Positions 11,678 through 20,032 of a stretch of 64,000 bases of DNA are shown piece by piece. The notes under the pieces are model-generated. The model was not told the DNA's origin and searched no databases. It was given only the letters and a program-made list of their open reading frames with translations. The position numbers were made by a program, and so were the translations under genes. Positions within the stretch are counted from its first letter, which is position 1; every line of letters begins with the position of its first letter. This DNA comes from Pelistega sp. (GTDB lineage: Bacteria > Pseudomonadota > Gammaproteobacteria > Burkholderiales > Burkholderiaceae_B): positions 19,903-83,902 of the forward strand of contig JAUNUI010000014.1 in assembly GCA_030538255.1 (NCBI GenBank). Direction: 5' to 3'.

Positions 11678-12417
11678 ATACACTGCGTATAGACCGACAT
11701 GGTTGGTTGTATCAGGAGGTGGCTAGGCCTGCTGATATAGTTAAGTTAGCGACGACACAGAAGCCGGCTCAGGATTCAGCTGTGCTAGAAACTTATCAGC
11801 TTGCAAGAGTATCTCAATCCGAACAAGATTCAGCGGCAACGTTGAATAGCCATATAACGAGCGCAGCAGCAGGCTTAAGAGTTCGTCATTGCCCCTCACC
11901 GAATCACGATGAGCGCGTCGACAAGGAAGCGCCGTATTTATTGGTGATTCATAATATTAGCCTGCCTCCCTATGTCTTTGGAGGGCCGTATATTGAGCAA
12001 TTATTTACCAATTGCCTTGAAGTCGATCACCATCCTTTTTTTAAAGAAATTCAACATTTACGTGTCTCCGCTCACTTTCTAATTCGTCGTGATGGTGAGA
12101 TTGTGCAGTTTGTCAGTGCGGATAAGCGCGCTTGGCATGCAGGTGCATCAAGCTTTGAAGGGCGCGAAGCCTGCAATAATTTCTCGATTGGGATTGAGAT
12201 GGAAGGCAGTGATTTCGCGCCGTATGAAGCCGCGCAGTATGCTGCCTTAGCGCAGTTAAGCGCCTTGCTCCGTGAACATTACACCTTGCGTGCGGTACGT
12301 GGGCACGAACATATCGCCCCTGTGCGTAAGACGGATCCAGGACCCTATTTTGATTGGACGCGTTATCGCCGTGAGGCGGGATGGACTTGGCGGGAGTTGC
12401 CGGGGTTGGGGCAATAA
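11674..12417 (+). CDS. ampD: 1,6-anhydro-N-acetylmuramyl-L-alanine amidase AmpD
   Basis: Cytosolic zinc amidase that removes the stem peptide from 1,6-anhydroMurNAc during cell wall recycling. The amidase_2 domain has the zinc ligands in VIHN, the late GHEH region and DPGPYFDW. At 247 residues it is about 60 longer than E. coli AmpD; the extra part is an N-terminal region before RVRHCPSPN. The GTG start overlaps the previous stop by one codon, which suggests coupled translation. Confidence 0.93.
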   Translation: MNTLRIDRHGWLYQEVARPADIVKLATTQKPAQDSAVLETYQLARVSQSEQDSAATLNSHITSAAAGLRVRHCPSPNHDERVDKEAPYLLVIHNISLPPYVFGGPYIEQLFTNCLEVDHHPFFKEIQHLRVSAHFLIRRDGEIVQFVSADKRAWHAGASSFEGREACNNFSIGIEMEGSDFAPYEAAQYAALAQLSALLREHYTLRAVRGHEHIAPVRKTDPGPYFDWTRYRREAGWTWRELPGLGQ

Positions 12418-12460
12418 ATTTATACTGTCCACAGTCCATGGACCATGAACAAGTATTGGA

Positions 12461-12503
12461 AAAAGGCGACTTACGAATTTCACTCTGTAAGTCGTCTTTT
12501 TTC
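12461..12503 (+). terminator. Terminator after ampD
   Basis: AAAAGGCGACTTAC pairs with GTAAGTCGTCTTTT across a 12-nt loop, followed by more T. The A tract on the left could also serve htpG from the other side. Confidence 0.85.
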
Positions 12504-12535
12504 TTATAGCACTTTTAGGTTTGTCAGCTAAGGTA

Positions 12536-14437
12536 TCAACCCTGCAACATCAAGCGGTTGAGCTTTTTCACAAAACCTGCAGGATCTTCAATCTGCGCGC
12601 CTTCAACCAACATCGCTTGGTCTAAGAGCACACTCGCCCAATCTTCGTAATCCGCGCCCGTAGTTTGACTGATTTTCTCAATCAATGGGTGCTCAGGATT
12701 AATCTCTAGAATCGGCTTGATGTCTGGTGTTTCTTGACCTGAGGCTTTCAACATACGTAGGATATGTGGGCTCAAATCATTCTTGCCAACCACCACACAA
12801 GCTGGCGAGTCAACTAAGCGAAGCGTCACACGTACATCCTTCACGCGGTCTTTCAAGGTGCTTTGTAAGCGTAGGACCAGTGGTTTGAATTTCTCAACCA
12901 CTTCTTCCTGGTGCTTCTTCTCTTCTTCATCAGCCAATTGCTCTAAGTCTAAACCACCCTTAGAAACAGAGACCAGTGACTTACCATCGAACTCACGGAA
13001 GAATGACAACATCCATTCGTCCACGCGATCAGAAAGCAATAAGACTTCGATCCCTTTCTTGCGGAAGATTTCTAAATGCGGGCTGCTCTTCGCGTTCGCA
13101 AAGCTTTCGGCGACCACGTAGTAAATCTTGTCCTGCCCTTCTTTCATGCGAGCGATATAGTCTTCTAGCTTAACCGTCTGTACCGCTTGATCGTCTTGTG
13201 TAGAAGAGAAGCGGAGCAATTTCGCAATACGCTCCTGGTTAGCCTGGTCTTCGCCCATGCCTTCTTTCAGCACTTGACCGAACTCTAACCAGAACGCGGC
13301 GTAGTCTTCAGGACGATTCTCAGCAATATCTTCTAGCATAGCGAGTACACGCTTAGCGGAGCCTTCACGGATCACTTTTACATCACGACTTTCTTGCAGA
13401 ATTTCACGTGATACGTTAAGCGGTAAATCTGCAGAGTCAATCACACCGCGGACAAAGCGCAAGTATGAAGGCAACAATTGCTCGGCATCATCCATAATAA
13501 ATACGCGCTTCACGTAGAGCTTCACGCCACGGCGTGCATCACGATCCCATAAGTCAAAAGGCGCATGCTTAGGAATATACAGCAGCTGCGTGTACTCGCT
13601 GCGGCCTTCGACACGGTTATGTGTCCAGGCTAATGGATCTTCAAAATCATGGCTGATGTGCTTATAGAACTCTTCATACTGCTCATCGCTGATATCCGAT
13701 TTTGCGCGCGTCCATAAGGCATTCGCTTGGTTAATGGTTTCCCATTCGTCTTGCTTCACACTCTGACCTGATTCAGCATCGAAGTCTTCCTTCTGCATCT
13801 GCACAGGCAAAGAGATATGGTCGGAGTAACGACGCAGCACTTCACGTAACTTCCAGACATTCAGGAATTCAGTACCTTCGTCATTCAGCTCGAGCGTAAT
13901 TGTCGTGCCGCGGTTGGCTTTTTCAACCGTTTCTAAGGTGTATTCACCTTGACCATCCGAAATCCAACGCACCGCTTGATCAGCCGCCGCATCAGCACGG
14001 CGTGTCTCCACGGTCACGTTCTTGGCCACGATAAAAGCCGAATAGAAACCTACACCGAATTGACCAATTAATTGCGCATCCTTCTGCTGGTCGCCTGTGA
14101 GAGACGCAAAAAATTCCTTCGTACCTGAGCGAGCAATCGTGCCTAGGTTCGACACCACTTCGTCTTGACTCATACCAATACCATTATCATCAATGGTGAT
14201 GGTTTTCGCCTCTAAGTCATAACTGATGCGAATACGTAAGTCCGTATCCTCAGCCATTAAATCAGGCTGCTTAAGTGCCTCAAAGCGTAGCTTATCGCAA
14301 GCATCAGAGGCATTAGAGACTAATTCGCGTAAGAAAATTTCTTTATTCGAATAGAGCGAGTGAATCATAAGGTTAAGCAATTGCTTAACTTCAGCTTGGA
14401 AACCCATACGTTGGGCAGATGAATTCGTCGTCGTCAT
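12536..14437 (-). CDS. htpG: Hsp90 chaperone HtpG
   Basis: The 633-residue ATP-driven chaperone has the GHKL ATPase N-domain ([32 protein letters not shown]), the middle domain with the catalytic arginine region (NVSREILQ) and the C-terminal dimerisation domain. Length matches E. coli HtpG (624 aa). Confidence 0.98.
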   Translation of the reverse strand: MTTTNSSAQRMGFQAEVKQLLNLMIHSLYSNKEIFLRELVSNASDACDKLRFEALKQPDLMAEDTDLRIRISYDLEAKTITIDDNGIGMSQDEVVSNLGTIARSGTKEFFASLTGDQQKDAQLIGQFGVGFYSAFIVAKNVTVETRRADAAADQAVRWISDGQGEYTLETVEKANRGTTITLELNDEGTEFLNVWKLREVLRRYSDHISLPVQMQKEDFDAESGQSVKQDEWETINQANALWTRAKSDISDEQYEEFYKHISHDFEDPLAWTHNRVEGRSEYTQLLYIPKHAPFDLWDRDARRGVKLYVKRVFIMDDAEQLLPSYLRFVRGVIDSADLPLNVSREILQESRDVKVIREGSAKRVLAMLEDIAENRPEDYAAFWLEFGQVLKEGMGEDQANQERIAKLLRFSSTQDDQAVQTVKLEDYIARMKEGQDKIYYVVAESFANAKSSPHLEIFRKKGIEVLLLSDRVDEWMLSFFREFDGKSLVSVSKGGLDLEQLADEEEKKHQEEVVEKFKPLVLRLQSTLKDRVKDVRVTLRLVDSPACVVVGKNDLSPHILRMLKASGQETPDIKPILEINPEHPLIEKISQTTGADYEDWASVLLDQAMLVEGAQIEDPAGFVKKLNRLMLQG

Positions 14438-14476
14438 AGTATAAAAGTTAAGAAAAATTAAGTAACTTTTTCAAGC

Positions 14477-14501
14477 TGAGGGTGATTTTGCGAATTTCAA
14501 G
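14477..14501 (-). promoter_or_regulatory. Candidate heat-shock (sigma32-type) promoter of htpG
   Basis: On the minus strand CTTGAAA (14501-14495) is followed after 12 nt by CCCTCA (14482-14477), about 40 bp before the htpG start. This resembles the sigma32 consensus CTTGAAA / CCCCAT. A second CTTGAAA follows immediately. The spacing is a little short. Confidence 0.4.
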
Positions 14502-14638
14502 ATGGGGGTGGGGAATTGTTGTTATTTGCTTAAGTGATTGATTGACTTTATTTATAGTTTGTCTATGCTTAAAAGAGCGCGAGCTTATTTGAAGCCCCTA
14601 GATCAACAAATCAACAAAAGCCATAAGGAACTCACTGA

Positions 14639-15229
14639 ATGCGTTCACAATTGCAAAATCTACTTATTCTAACGATTGCTGGTTTCTTCTTAGCGAGCGG
14701 CGTTGTGGTGTTCTTTGCACCCCATCAGATTGTGACTGGTGGCCCTCCTGGTATTGGCATTATGTTGGAGTACCTGCTGCATATCCCTGTTGGTCTGACT
14801 GTCTTTATTATTAACTTTAGCTTAATGTTGCTAGGTGCCAAGCGCTATGGTCGGGGCTATTTCTTTCGAACCGTCTATGCGATTGTCGTCTCCTCAGCCT
14901 TAATTGAGATCTTACGCTACCTATTTCCAGACCCAACGATTAGTAGCAACCTTCTACTCAATGTGGTGATTGGTAGTATTACACTAGGCCTAGGCATTGC
15001 CTTGTGCTTTAAGGGTAATGCGGCAAGTGGTGGCATGGCAACCGCGGCACAACTACTGTCAGAACGCACAGGCCTTAAAATTGGCCGAGTTATTCAGATT
15101 ATGGATGGTACTATTGTGCTGCTCTCCGCTATCGTCTTCAGAAATATTGAGTCCGCACTGTGGGCGGGATTGGGGGTGATTATTACAGGCTTTGTGATTA
15201 ATTGGTTTATGCGTAGGCAGGGGCAGTAG
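14639..15229 (+). CDS. YitT family membrane protein (DUF161)
   Basis: A 196-residue protein with five or six hydrophobic helices and the family motif GGPPGIGIMLEY near the start. It lacks the C-terminal DUF2179 domain of the long YitT proteins. The function is unknown and a transport role is often assumed. It is monocistronic, divergent from htpG. Confidence 0.8.
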   Translation: MRSQLQNLLILTIAGFFLASGVVVFFAPHQIVTGGPPGIGIMLEYLLHIPVGLTVFIINFSLMLLGAKRYGRGYFFRTVYAIVVSSALIEILRYLFPDPTISSNLLLNVVIGSITLGLGIALCFKGNAASGGMATAAQLLSERTGLKIGRVIQIMDGTIVLLSAIVFRNIESALWAGLGVIITGFVINWFMRRQGQ

Positions 15230-15271
15230 ATGGGATGCCGCTTAACACCTTGTGTCGCGAACAATACCGTT

Positions 15272-16066
15272 TTATCGGGAATTTAGATACTCAGCTACCC
15301 TATCCTTCAGCCATAAAATACATGCCTCCACAAGCTCTGGTTTACTCGATAGACGATCCTCAATAAGTCCCAGATAAGCTTGCCTTGCTTCCTCCAGCAC
15401 ATGGCCATACTCGGCAGGCGAACGCTGCATAGCCCATTGCGCCGCAGCGTCTTTGGCAATAATATCCCCAGTCACAGCGCTATACCATATCCGCGCCAAG
15501 GTCAGAAGTATATTTCGTTCCTCTCCCGCCCAGTCATCAGCTTGATTCCACATGGGTAGCGTATCGGCCAATACCTGATAGAAATCCGCTTGTGGCACAG
15601 GCTCTATCAGACTTGTCGCAGGCGGTCCCATTAGTGCCAGACTCTTTTTCCTTACTTTCTTCAGCAACACCGCCACATCAGGATCAAGCATAGCCGCTTC
15701 AAACTCACCCGCCTGAATTTCCTCACGTTGCCACTCGCCAAACTGCAACTCTCGCCTAGCAGGATAATGCCACGGCACAATATCATCATGAACCAACACC
15801 GTTATTTCCAATGCACGCAGCTGCTCATCCTCACCAGGAGGTGCAGAAATAGCCAATAAATCTTGGAAAAAGGCTGGGCGAGCAAAGGCAGACGGCAGCT
15901 CGGATATCAGCACCAAAAGATCAATATCACTATGCGCTTGTAACCCACCATCCACCGCCGAGCCATACAAATACACCCCTAGCAAACTGCCTTTGAGGTG
16001 TTGTTGTATGAGACCAAGCGCTTGAGATACTTGAGACTTAATTGAGTTGGGGATTGATTGGGGCAT
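15272..16066 (-). CDS. ANT(3'')-type aminoglycoside nucleotidyltransferase (AadA-like)
   Basis: A 264-residue protein that aligns by eye over its whole length with AadA. It has the nucleotidyltransferase motif YGSAVDGGL..HSDIDLLV (residues about 34-52), the acidic residue in ALEITVLVHDD, and the AadA stretches RRELQFGEWQR, WAGEERN and RIWYSAVTG. The family adenylates streptomycin and spectinomycin. No integron attC site or integrase is visible beside it, so it looks like a chromosomal copy. Base use resembles the surrounding core genes. Actual resistance is not shown by sequence. Confidence 0.88.
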   Translation of the reverse strand: MPQSIPNSIKSQVSQALGLIQQHLKGSLLGVYLYGSAVDGGLQAHSDIDLLVLISELPSAFARPAFFQDLLAISAPPGEDEQLRALEITVLVHDDIVPWHYPARRELQFGEWQREEIQAGEFEAAMLDPDVAVLLKKVRKKSLALMGPPATSLIEPVPQADFYQVLADTLPMWNQADDWAGEERNILLTLARIWYSAVTGDIIAKDAAAQWAMQRSPAEYGHVLEEARQAYLGLIEDRLSSKPELVEACILWLKDRVAEYLNSR

Positions 16067-16151
16067 CTACATGACCTGATGAAACTAAGGAAGCAAACAA
16101 TTTCAGTAGCAAGCTTAATAATCCGTAAAAAGCCACTGTAACTATGCCACC

Positions 16152-16436
16152 TTACATGGCTTGTGGAACAAACTTAAAATGTAAAGCTCTAGATACTTTA
16201 AATACTGTTTCCCATTGCGGCTTGCTTTTCCCGTTGATAACTTTATATAAGCTTTCACGGTTTAATCCAGACTCTTTTGCAATTTCACTAACACCGTGTT
16301 TTTTAACAAGTAAGCCAAGTGCTTCTACAAAGGTATTAGGGTCATCATCTGATAAGCACTCTTCTAAAAAGAGTTGAATATCCTCTTGTGTTTCCATATA
16401 GTCAAACGGATTAAAATCTTTTACCTTTCCGCTCAT
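16152..16436 (-). CDS. HTH antitoxin of a RelE/HigB-type module
   Basis: A 94-residue protein with a C-terminal helix-turn-helix (GVSEIAKESGLNRESLYKVI) typical of the 'probable addiction module antidote' group (COG3636). GGAGGAG 4 nt before the ATG lies within the last codons of the toxin gene, and the two genes are 1 bp apart, so translation is coupled. It should bind and neutralise the upstream toxin and repress the shared promoter. Confidence 0.88.
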   Translation of the reverse strand: MSGKVKDFNPFDYMETQEDIQLFLEECLSDDDPNTFVEALGLLVKKHGVSEIAKESGLNRESLYKVINGKSKPQWETVFKVSRALHFKFVPQAM

Positions 16437-16437
16437 T

Positions 16438-16737
16438 TTACTCCTCCAGAGTTTTTAAAATCACTTTGGCCTGATCGATATCTTTACTTTGCGTGCCTTT
16501 ATGGCCAGCGCAAAGTAAAATAATTATTGTTTGCTGTTGTATTGTGTAATACACTCGATAGCCTTTACCTATAAAGACACGCATTTCATAAAGGCTTTCG
16601 GACAGCTGTTTTGAGTCTCCAAAATTACCATTAATAAAACGGACAATGCGTATATTGATTGCTTTGACTGCTTGTTTATCCTTGTTGCTGGATAGCCATT
16701 TGTCAAAAACATCAGTTCTTTGAATATGATATTTCAC
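16438..16737 (-). CDS. RelE/HigB-superfamily toxin
   Basis: A 99-residue protein starting at GTG 16737. It matches the 'addiction module killer protein' group: an N-terminal FDKWL segment, a basic core, MRVFIGKGYRVYY and a C-terminal hydrophobic strand followed by the GHKGTQ-type motif. Such toxins are usually ribosome-dependent mRNA nucleases. The toxin gene comes first, as in HigBA systems. Both partners look intact, unlike the neighbouring modules. Confidence 0.88.
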   Translation of the reverse strand: MKYHIQRTDVFDKWLSSNKDKQAVKAINIRIVRFINGNFGDSKQLSESLYEMRVFIGKGYRVYYTIQQQTIIILLCAGHKGTQSKDIDQAKVILKTLEE

Positions 16738-16747
16738 TAAGTTAATT

Positions 16748-16779
16748 GTAGCCCATAGGCTACTTTATGGTCAATTATA
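16748..16779 (-). promoter_or_regulatory. Promoter and candidate operator of the toxin-antitoxin pair
   Basis: A TATAAT -10 box on the minus strand (16779-16774) is followed by the inverted repeat GTAGCC-cata-GGCTAC (16748-16763), 10 bp before the toxin start. The position suits repression by the antitoxin. Confidence 0.6.
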
Positions 16780-16807
16780 GCGTTGGCAATGTGCTTATTA
16801 TTTTTAC

Positions 16808-16951
16808 ATTACCGTAAACAACAGTAAAGACGTAAATCTACGTACTTCTCAGCTGATATAAGAGCAGTTACTTGCAGAAGCTAAAGAATACAACAAAAAG
16901 CACACTGAAACGTATACCCATGAGCAAGTCAAGAAAGAGTTGGGTTTGTAA
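16808..16951 (+). pseudogene. Decayed RelB-like antitoxin
   Basis: The frame ending at TAA 16949-16951 reads ITVNNSKDVNLRTSQLI, then a stop (16859-16861), then EQLLAEAKEYNKKHTETYTHEQ and VKKELGL. This is the layout of a small RelB/Phd-type antitoxin from the common RelBE type. The in-frame TAA and the lack of a clear start codon show that it is broken. The TAATG overlap with the toxin remnant preserves the old coupled order. Confidence 0.75.
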
Positions 16952-17211
16952 TGTTTCAGGTTACTTATACGGCTGAAGCCTTAAAATCTTAAGCTAAGCT
17001 AGATAAAACACAAGCAAGACTCATTATTAACTGGATTGAGAAAAATCTTATTAACTGCTCTGATCCGCGATTTACAGGAAAAAGCATTAAGGGAGACTTA
17101 GCGGACTGGAGGTACAGTGTTGGCAACTATCGTATCCTATGCCATATTTTTGAAGAAACGATTACGATAGAAGTCATCAATATTGGCCATCGAAAAGATA
17201 TCTATAAATAA
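16951..17211 (+). pseudogene. Decayed RelE-like toxin with premature stop
   Basis: From ATG 16951 the frame reads MFQVTYTAEALKS, then TAA (16990-16992), then the rest of a RelE toxin: AKLDKTQARLIINWIEKNL, FTGKSIKGDL, WRYSVGNYRILC and INIGHRKDIYK. The full length of 87 codons fits RelE. A single substitution could restore the frame, so loss may be recent. A start after the stop is not evident. Confidence 0.85.
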
Positions 17212-17272
17212 AGTTTCAAGGCATCTATCAAAAAAATGGCCGTCAATATATGACGACCATCTCTTCGGTATG

Positions 17273-17357
17273 TGGTGCCCGGGGCCGGAATCGAACCGGC
17301 ACGCCTTGCGGCGGGGGATTTTGAGTCCCCTGCGTCTACCAATTTCACCACCCGGGC
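17273..17357 (-). tRNA. tRNA-Leu (anticodon CAA)
   Basis: The minus strand folds into a tRNA: acceptor GCCCGGG (17357-17351) pairs with CCCGGGC before a discriminator A and an encoded CCA. The anticodon stem GGGGA/TCCCC encloses the loop CTCAAAA (anticodon CAA). A long variable arm (GCCGCAAGGC) and GGTTCGAATCC T-arm follow. The long variable arm and CAA anticodon identify leucine. Confidence 0.95.
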
Positions 17358-17566
17358 TTATAGGAGACACACACGTTAATGTGTGGGATTTGCATTTAAT
17401 TTTGCAAAGAAGATAATTATAGCGACTTCTTTTTTGTTTGTCATTATTTTGCAAGAAAAAAGCGATAAAATTTTTAGCTTAGCCATTTTTAAGTAGCTTT
17501 TTCGTCAACTTCATCTCTATGGCCGCTAACATCAGCCACTCACACTTATCATTGCTCACCAGATCT

Positions 17567-18529
17567 TTACTCTTTTTTCCCATCACTCTTATACAAGCGA
17601 TCTAAGAAATCCGCATATTCAGAGCAAATCTGAATCTCACTCTTCTGCGGATCGTAGAAGGCGTTCTCCTCCTCACATCGCATCACCACCACTGACAAAG
17701 GCTCAGGCAAGGAGAAGTGTTCATTCAAGGCGTTCACCTCATCTTCTAGCATCTGCGCGACAAACGAAGCCGTCTGCGATTGATTTTTCAACTCGCCTTT
17801 TTGTTTAAATGTAAATTTATTTTTTAGCGATTTATCAGTGAGTTTATCCAAGACTTCACCCCATGAACGGTCAAGCAGCTCTCGCTCTTCAATGCAGAGC
17901 TCTGCACGGTCTTCAGGTAGACCAACCGCCTCTAAGACATGGGCACGCTTATCTGGGTCACCGCCAAAGTATAGGCAGGCAATACTAAAGTGACGTTGTT
18001 GATCGGTCGAATGCTCATCCCACCAGGGGGATTGTTCTAGGGCAGTTTCACCTGCCAACCAGAATAAAGAACTCGCGTAGGAATTAATCAAGTCGGCCTC
18101 GTCTTCATCCCAGAGTTCGTCCGATAAGAGAATCGCCAATTGATCGGCCGCATCCTCTTCCTTGCCAAGTACGGGCAAGTCTAATTGATGAATCAGGGCA
18201 TGCGCCATCTCATGGTAGAAAATCCATAACACATTAGCTTTAATAAAGTCTTCTCGCTCTTGTGCGGAGATAGGCTTAGCGGCCTTATTTGAAGAGTGAG
18301 TTTGTTTGAGCACCTCAGTTTTACTTGCTGGCGTATGCGTGTGCTGCAGCGGCTCAGCTTGATTATGCGTTACAGAACTGCTTGGTGTGTTGGTTTGATT
18401 CAGCGGCTCGACTTTATTTGCTGCTTCGACTTTATTCGAAGCTTCAGATTTATTAGGGATATCAGACCACGCTGACAGAGGAAAAATTAAACTGGCAATT
18501 AATAATGCTTTACTTAATAAGGAATACAT
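17567..18529 (-). CDS. DUF4344-type putative metallopeptidase, exported
   Basis: A 320-residue protein with a signal peptide (residues 1-21), a low-complexity region (24-85) built from loose repeats such as NKVEAA/NKVEPL, and a globular part with a zinc-peptidase-like HEMAH (106-110) and acidic EED at 124-126. The WIFYHEMAHALI block is characteristic of DUF4344 proteins. Peptidase activity is an inference from HExxH. It lies between tRNA-Leu and the orphan higA. Confidence 0.75.
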   Translation of the reverse strand: MYSLLSKALLIASLIFPLSAWSDIPNKSEASNKVEAANKVEPLNQTNTPSSSVTHNQAEPLQHTHTPASKTEVLKQTHSSNKAAKPISAQEREDFIKANVLWIFYHEMAHALIHQLDLPVLGKEEDAADQLAILLSDELWDEDEADLINSYASSLFWLAGETALEQSPWWDEHSTDQQRHFSIACLYFGGDPDKRAHVLEAVGLPEDRAELCIEERELLDRSWGEVLDKLTDKSLKNKFTFKQKGELKNQSQTASFVAQMLEDEVNALNEHFSLPEPLSVVVMRCEEENAFYDPQKSEIQICSEYADFLDRLYKSDGKKE

Positions 18530-18570
18530 ACTTGTCTTATTTTATTTGAAGAACAGGCATTATTGTAAAG

Positions 18571-18855
18571 CTAAGAACCTAAAGCTTGCCCAATTGGCAC
18601 CACAAAACTGTGATTTTTTTGTTCAGCTTGCCAGAGGTCATGCTCCATCTGCATCGCTGCCCAGAGTTGGCTGCTGGTATTAAACAGAATCGATAATCGA
18701 ACAGCCATATCTGCCGATATAGCGGCCTTAGCATTCAAAATACGCGAAAGTGCCGCGCGCGTAACGCCTAAGCGCTCAGCGGCTTCAGTAACGCTCATAT
18801 CGCCCATATATTCGCGTACTAATAGGCCAGGGTGAGGCGGATTATGCATTCTCAT
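18571..18855 (-). CDS. higA: HigA-family antitoxin, orphan
   Basis: A 94-residue HTH_XRE protein with the HigA signature MHNPPHPGLLVREY at the start and VTEAAERLGVTRAALSRILN as the helix-turn-helix. The last residues differ from most HigAs. Normally higB lies directly upstream; here only its final codons remain (18865-18909), so this antitoxin has lost its toxin. GGAG lies 7 nt before the ATG. Confidence 0.9.
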   Translation of the reverse strand: MRMHNPPHPGLLVREYMGDMSVTEAAERLGVTRAALSRILNAKAAISADMAVRLSILFNTSSQLWAAMQMEHDLWQAEQKNHSFVVPIGQALGS

Positions 18856-18864
18856 GATTTGCTC

Positions 18865-18912
18865 CTAATGATAATCTTGATAATTTACAAGCTCAAAGTC
18901 TTCGCCATCAAA
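18865..18912 (-). pseudogene. Remnant of a deleted HigB toxin (3' end only)
   Basis: On the minus strand directly before higA the frame reads F-DGEDFELVNYQDYH-stop. This matches the standard C-terminus of HigB (…DGDAYxxxYxDYH). Homology stops about 18912 and an in-frame TGA follows at 18916-18918. The rest of higB is gone. The 9-bp gap to higA is the normal higBA spacing. Confidence 0.8.
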
Positions 18913-18954
18913 CACTCAATAATTAGATTAATTTTTTTTAGTTCAGCTAACATT

Positions 18955-19548
18955 TTAGATAGCATTCTCAATAGCATTTGCAATCTTTTTGTACCACTCT
19001 GGCAAGCGTTTACTTCTGTAGCTTACTTGGCGAGACTTAATGGTAACAATTGACCGATGTTTCTTCCCACTATTATCAAATATAAACAATCTATCGGCTA
19101 AGGGCGCGATCTTGACGAAGTTATTCATTGACTGACCGTAACGTCTTAAAATTGCCTCAACTGGAACATCGTGACCGCCTACATTGACTCTTGTTTTAAC
19201 CCTAGCAAGCGACTGTAGGGAACCAGACAAACCAACATATATCAGGTTAATTTTATAGCCAAGTTCTTTTGTTTTTTTAATAAGCGTTATTTCAGAATTG
19301 CCCGATAATGTCGTTTCAAATACAAATGTTTTTCGATTTTCAACTAGACTAGATCTTAAGGTTAACGCTTGTCTTGCCGCCTGAATTTGCAAGGCATTGT
19401 CTGTGAGATGAGGATTCTCTGACTGAATAGCAATTTTCATATTATCTGGATTGACATAGTCAATTTCTTTATCGAAAAAACGTCTATATAAGGTCGTCTT
19501 TCCAGCCCCATTGGTCCCACAGAAGACCCATAATTGAGGCTGTGTCAT
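18955..19548 (-). CDS. Zeta-toxin-like P-loop kinase
   Basis: A 197-residue protein of the COG4185/zeta group, with Walker A GTNGAGKTT at residues 11-19, the NPDN motif that follows in zeta-like kinases, FVFETTLSG and RVxxGGHDVP near residue 125. Zeta toxins phosphorylate UDP-N-acetylglucosamine; the substrate of this shorter branch is not established. It overlaps its small upstream partner by 1 nt (TAATG), the layout of an antitoxin-toxin pair. Confidence 0.8.
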   Translation of the reverse strand: MTQPQLWVFCGTNGAGKTTLYRRFFDKEIDYVNPDNMKIAIQSENPHLTDNALQIQAARQALTLRSSLVENRKTFVFETTLSGNSEITLIKKTKELGYKINLIYVGLSGSLQSLARVKTRVNVGGHDVPVEAILRRYGQSMNNFVKIAPLADRLFIFDNSGKKHRSIVTIKSRQVSYRSKRLPEWYKKIANAIENAI

Positions 19549-19793
19549 TATGCAGTTAACACCTTAATAATAATTTCTTCGCCAGTTGCTTGCATCTCAA
19601 TAAGTTCTTTTCGGCCACTAGGATACTCTTTAATTAGCAAATCAGCTGGCGTATCTTCTTCAATATAGTAAATTGATGCACCTTGAGCAAGACATTCATC
19701 CGCCTCAGCCGTATCAAACTCATGAGTCATCAGAAACTCAGCAAAGTCATCTAAGCGCTGCTCAATTGTTTTTAGTGAGCTTTGGTTTCTCAT
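19548..19793 (-). CDS. Small acidic partner of the zeta-like kinase, probable antitoxin
   Basis: An 81-residue acidic protein starting at ATG 19793; GGAG lies 8 nt upstream, which favours this start over an earlier in-frame one at 19835. The N-terminal half is helical and acidic (QRLDDFAEFLMTHEFD), the rest is beta-rich. I do not recognise a named family. Position and coupled translation suggest it is the antitoxin. Confidence 0.7.
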   Translation of the reverse strand: MRNQSSLKTIEQRLDDFAEFLMTHEFDTAEADECLAQGASIYYIEEDTPADLLIKEYPSGRKELIEMQATGEEIIIKVLTA

Positions 19794-19944
19794 AGTGATT
19801 CTCCAATACATCCCTAAGAATAGGGACTTAAGCATTTATAACACAATTATATTTAATCATCTAGACCTATGTATCATCTCCATAAGCTCAACTGGCTAGA
19901 AATATCACAACGGAGAAATACCGTATATTCACCACACCACAATG

Positions 19945-20000
19945 TGTGGTGCCCGGGGCCGGAATCGAACTAGCACGCCTTGCGGCAGGGGAATTTTGAA
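19945..20000 (-). pseudogene. Degenerate tRNA-Leu copy
   Basis: The first 26 bases are identical to the 3' end of the tRNA-Leu at 17271-17296, then there are two changes, 14 identical bases, and growing divergence through the anticodon region. The anticodon stem no longer pairs and the 5' half is hardly recognisable. Both copies point the same way. It flanks the toxin-antitoxin patch on the far side from the intact tRNA. Confidence 0.8.
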
Positions 20001-20032
20001 TCTTTCGCCCTCAGCCAAAGCACTTACTCCAA

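Noticed and set aside
15229-15280. Integron attC site after the ANT(3'')-type gene
   Set aside because: I find no paired core sites or imperfect stem of attC type, and no integrase.
19945-20000. Second functional tRNA-Leu
   Set aside because: The anticodon stem does not pair and the 5' half is not recognisable; only the 3' half is conserved.
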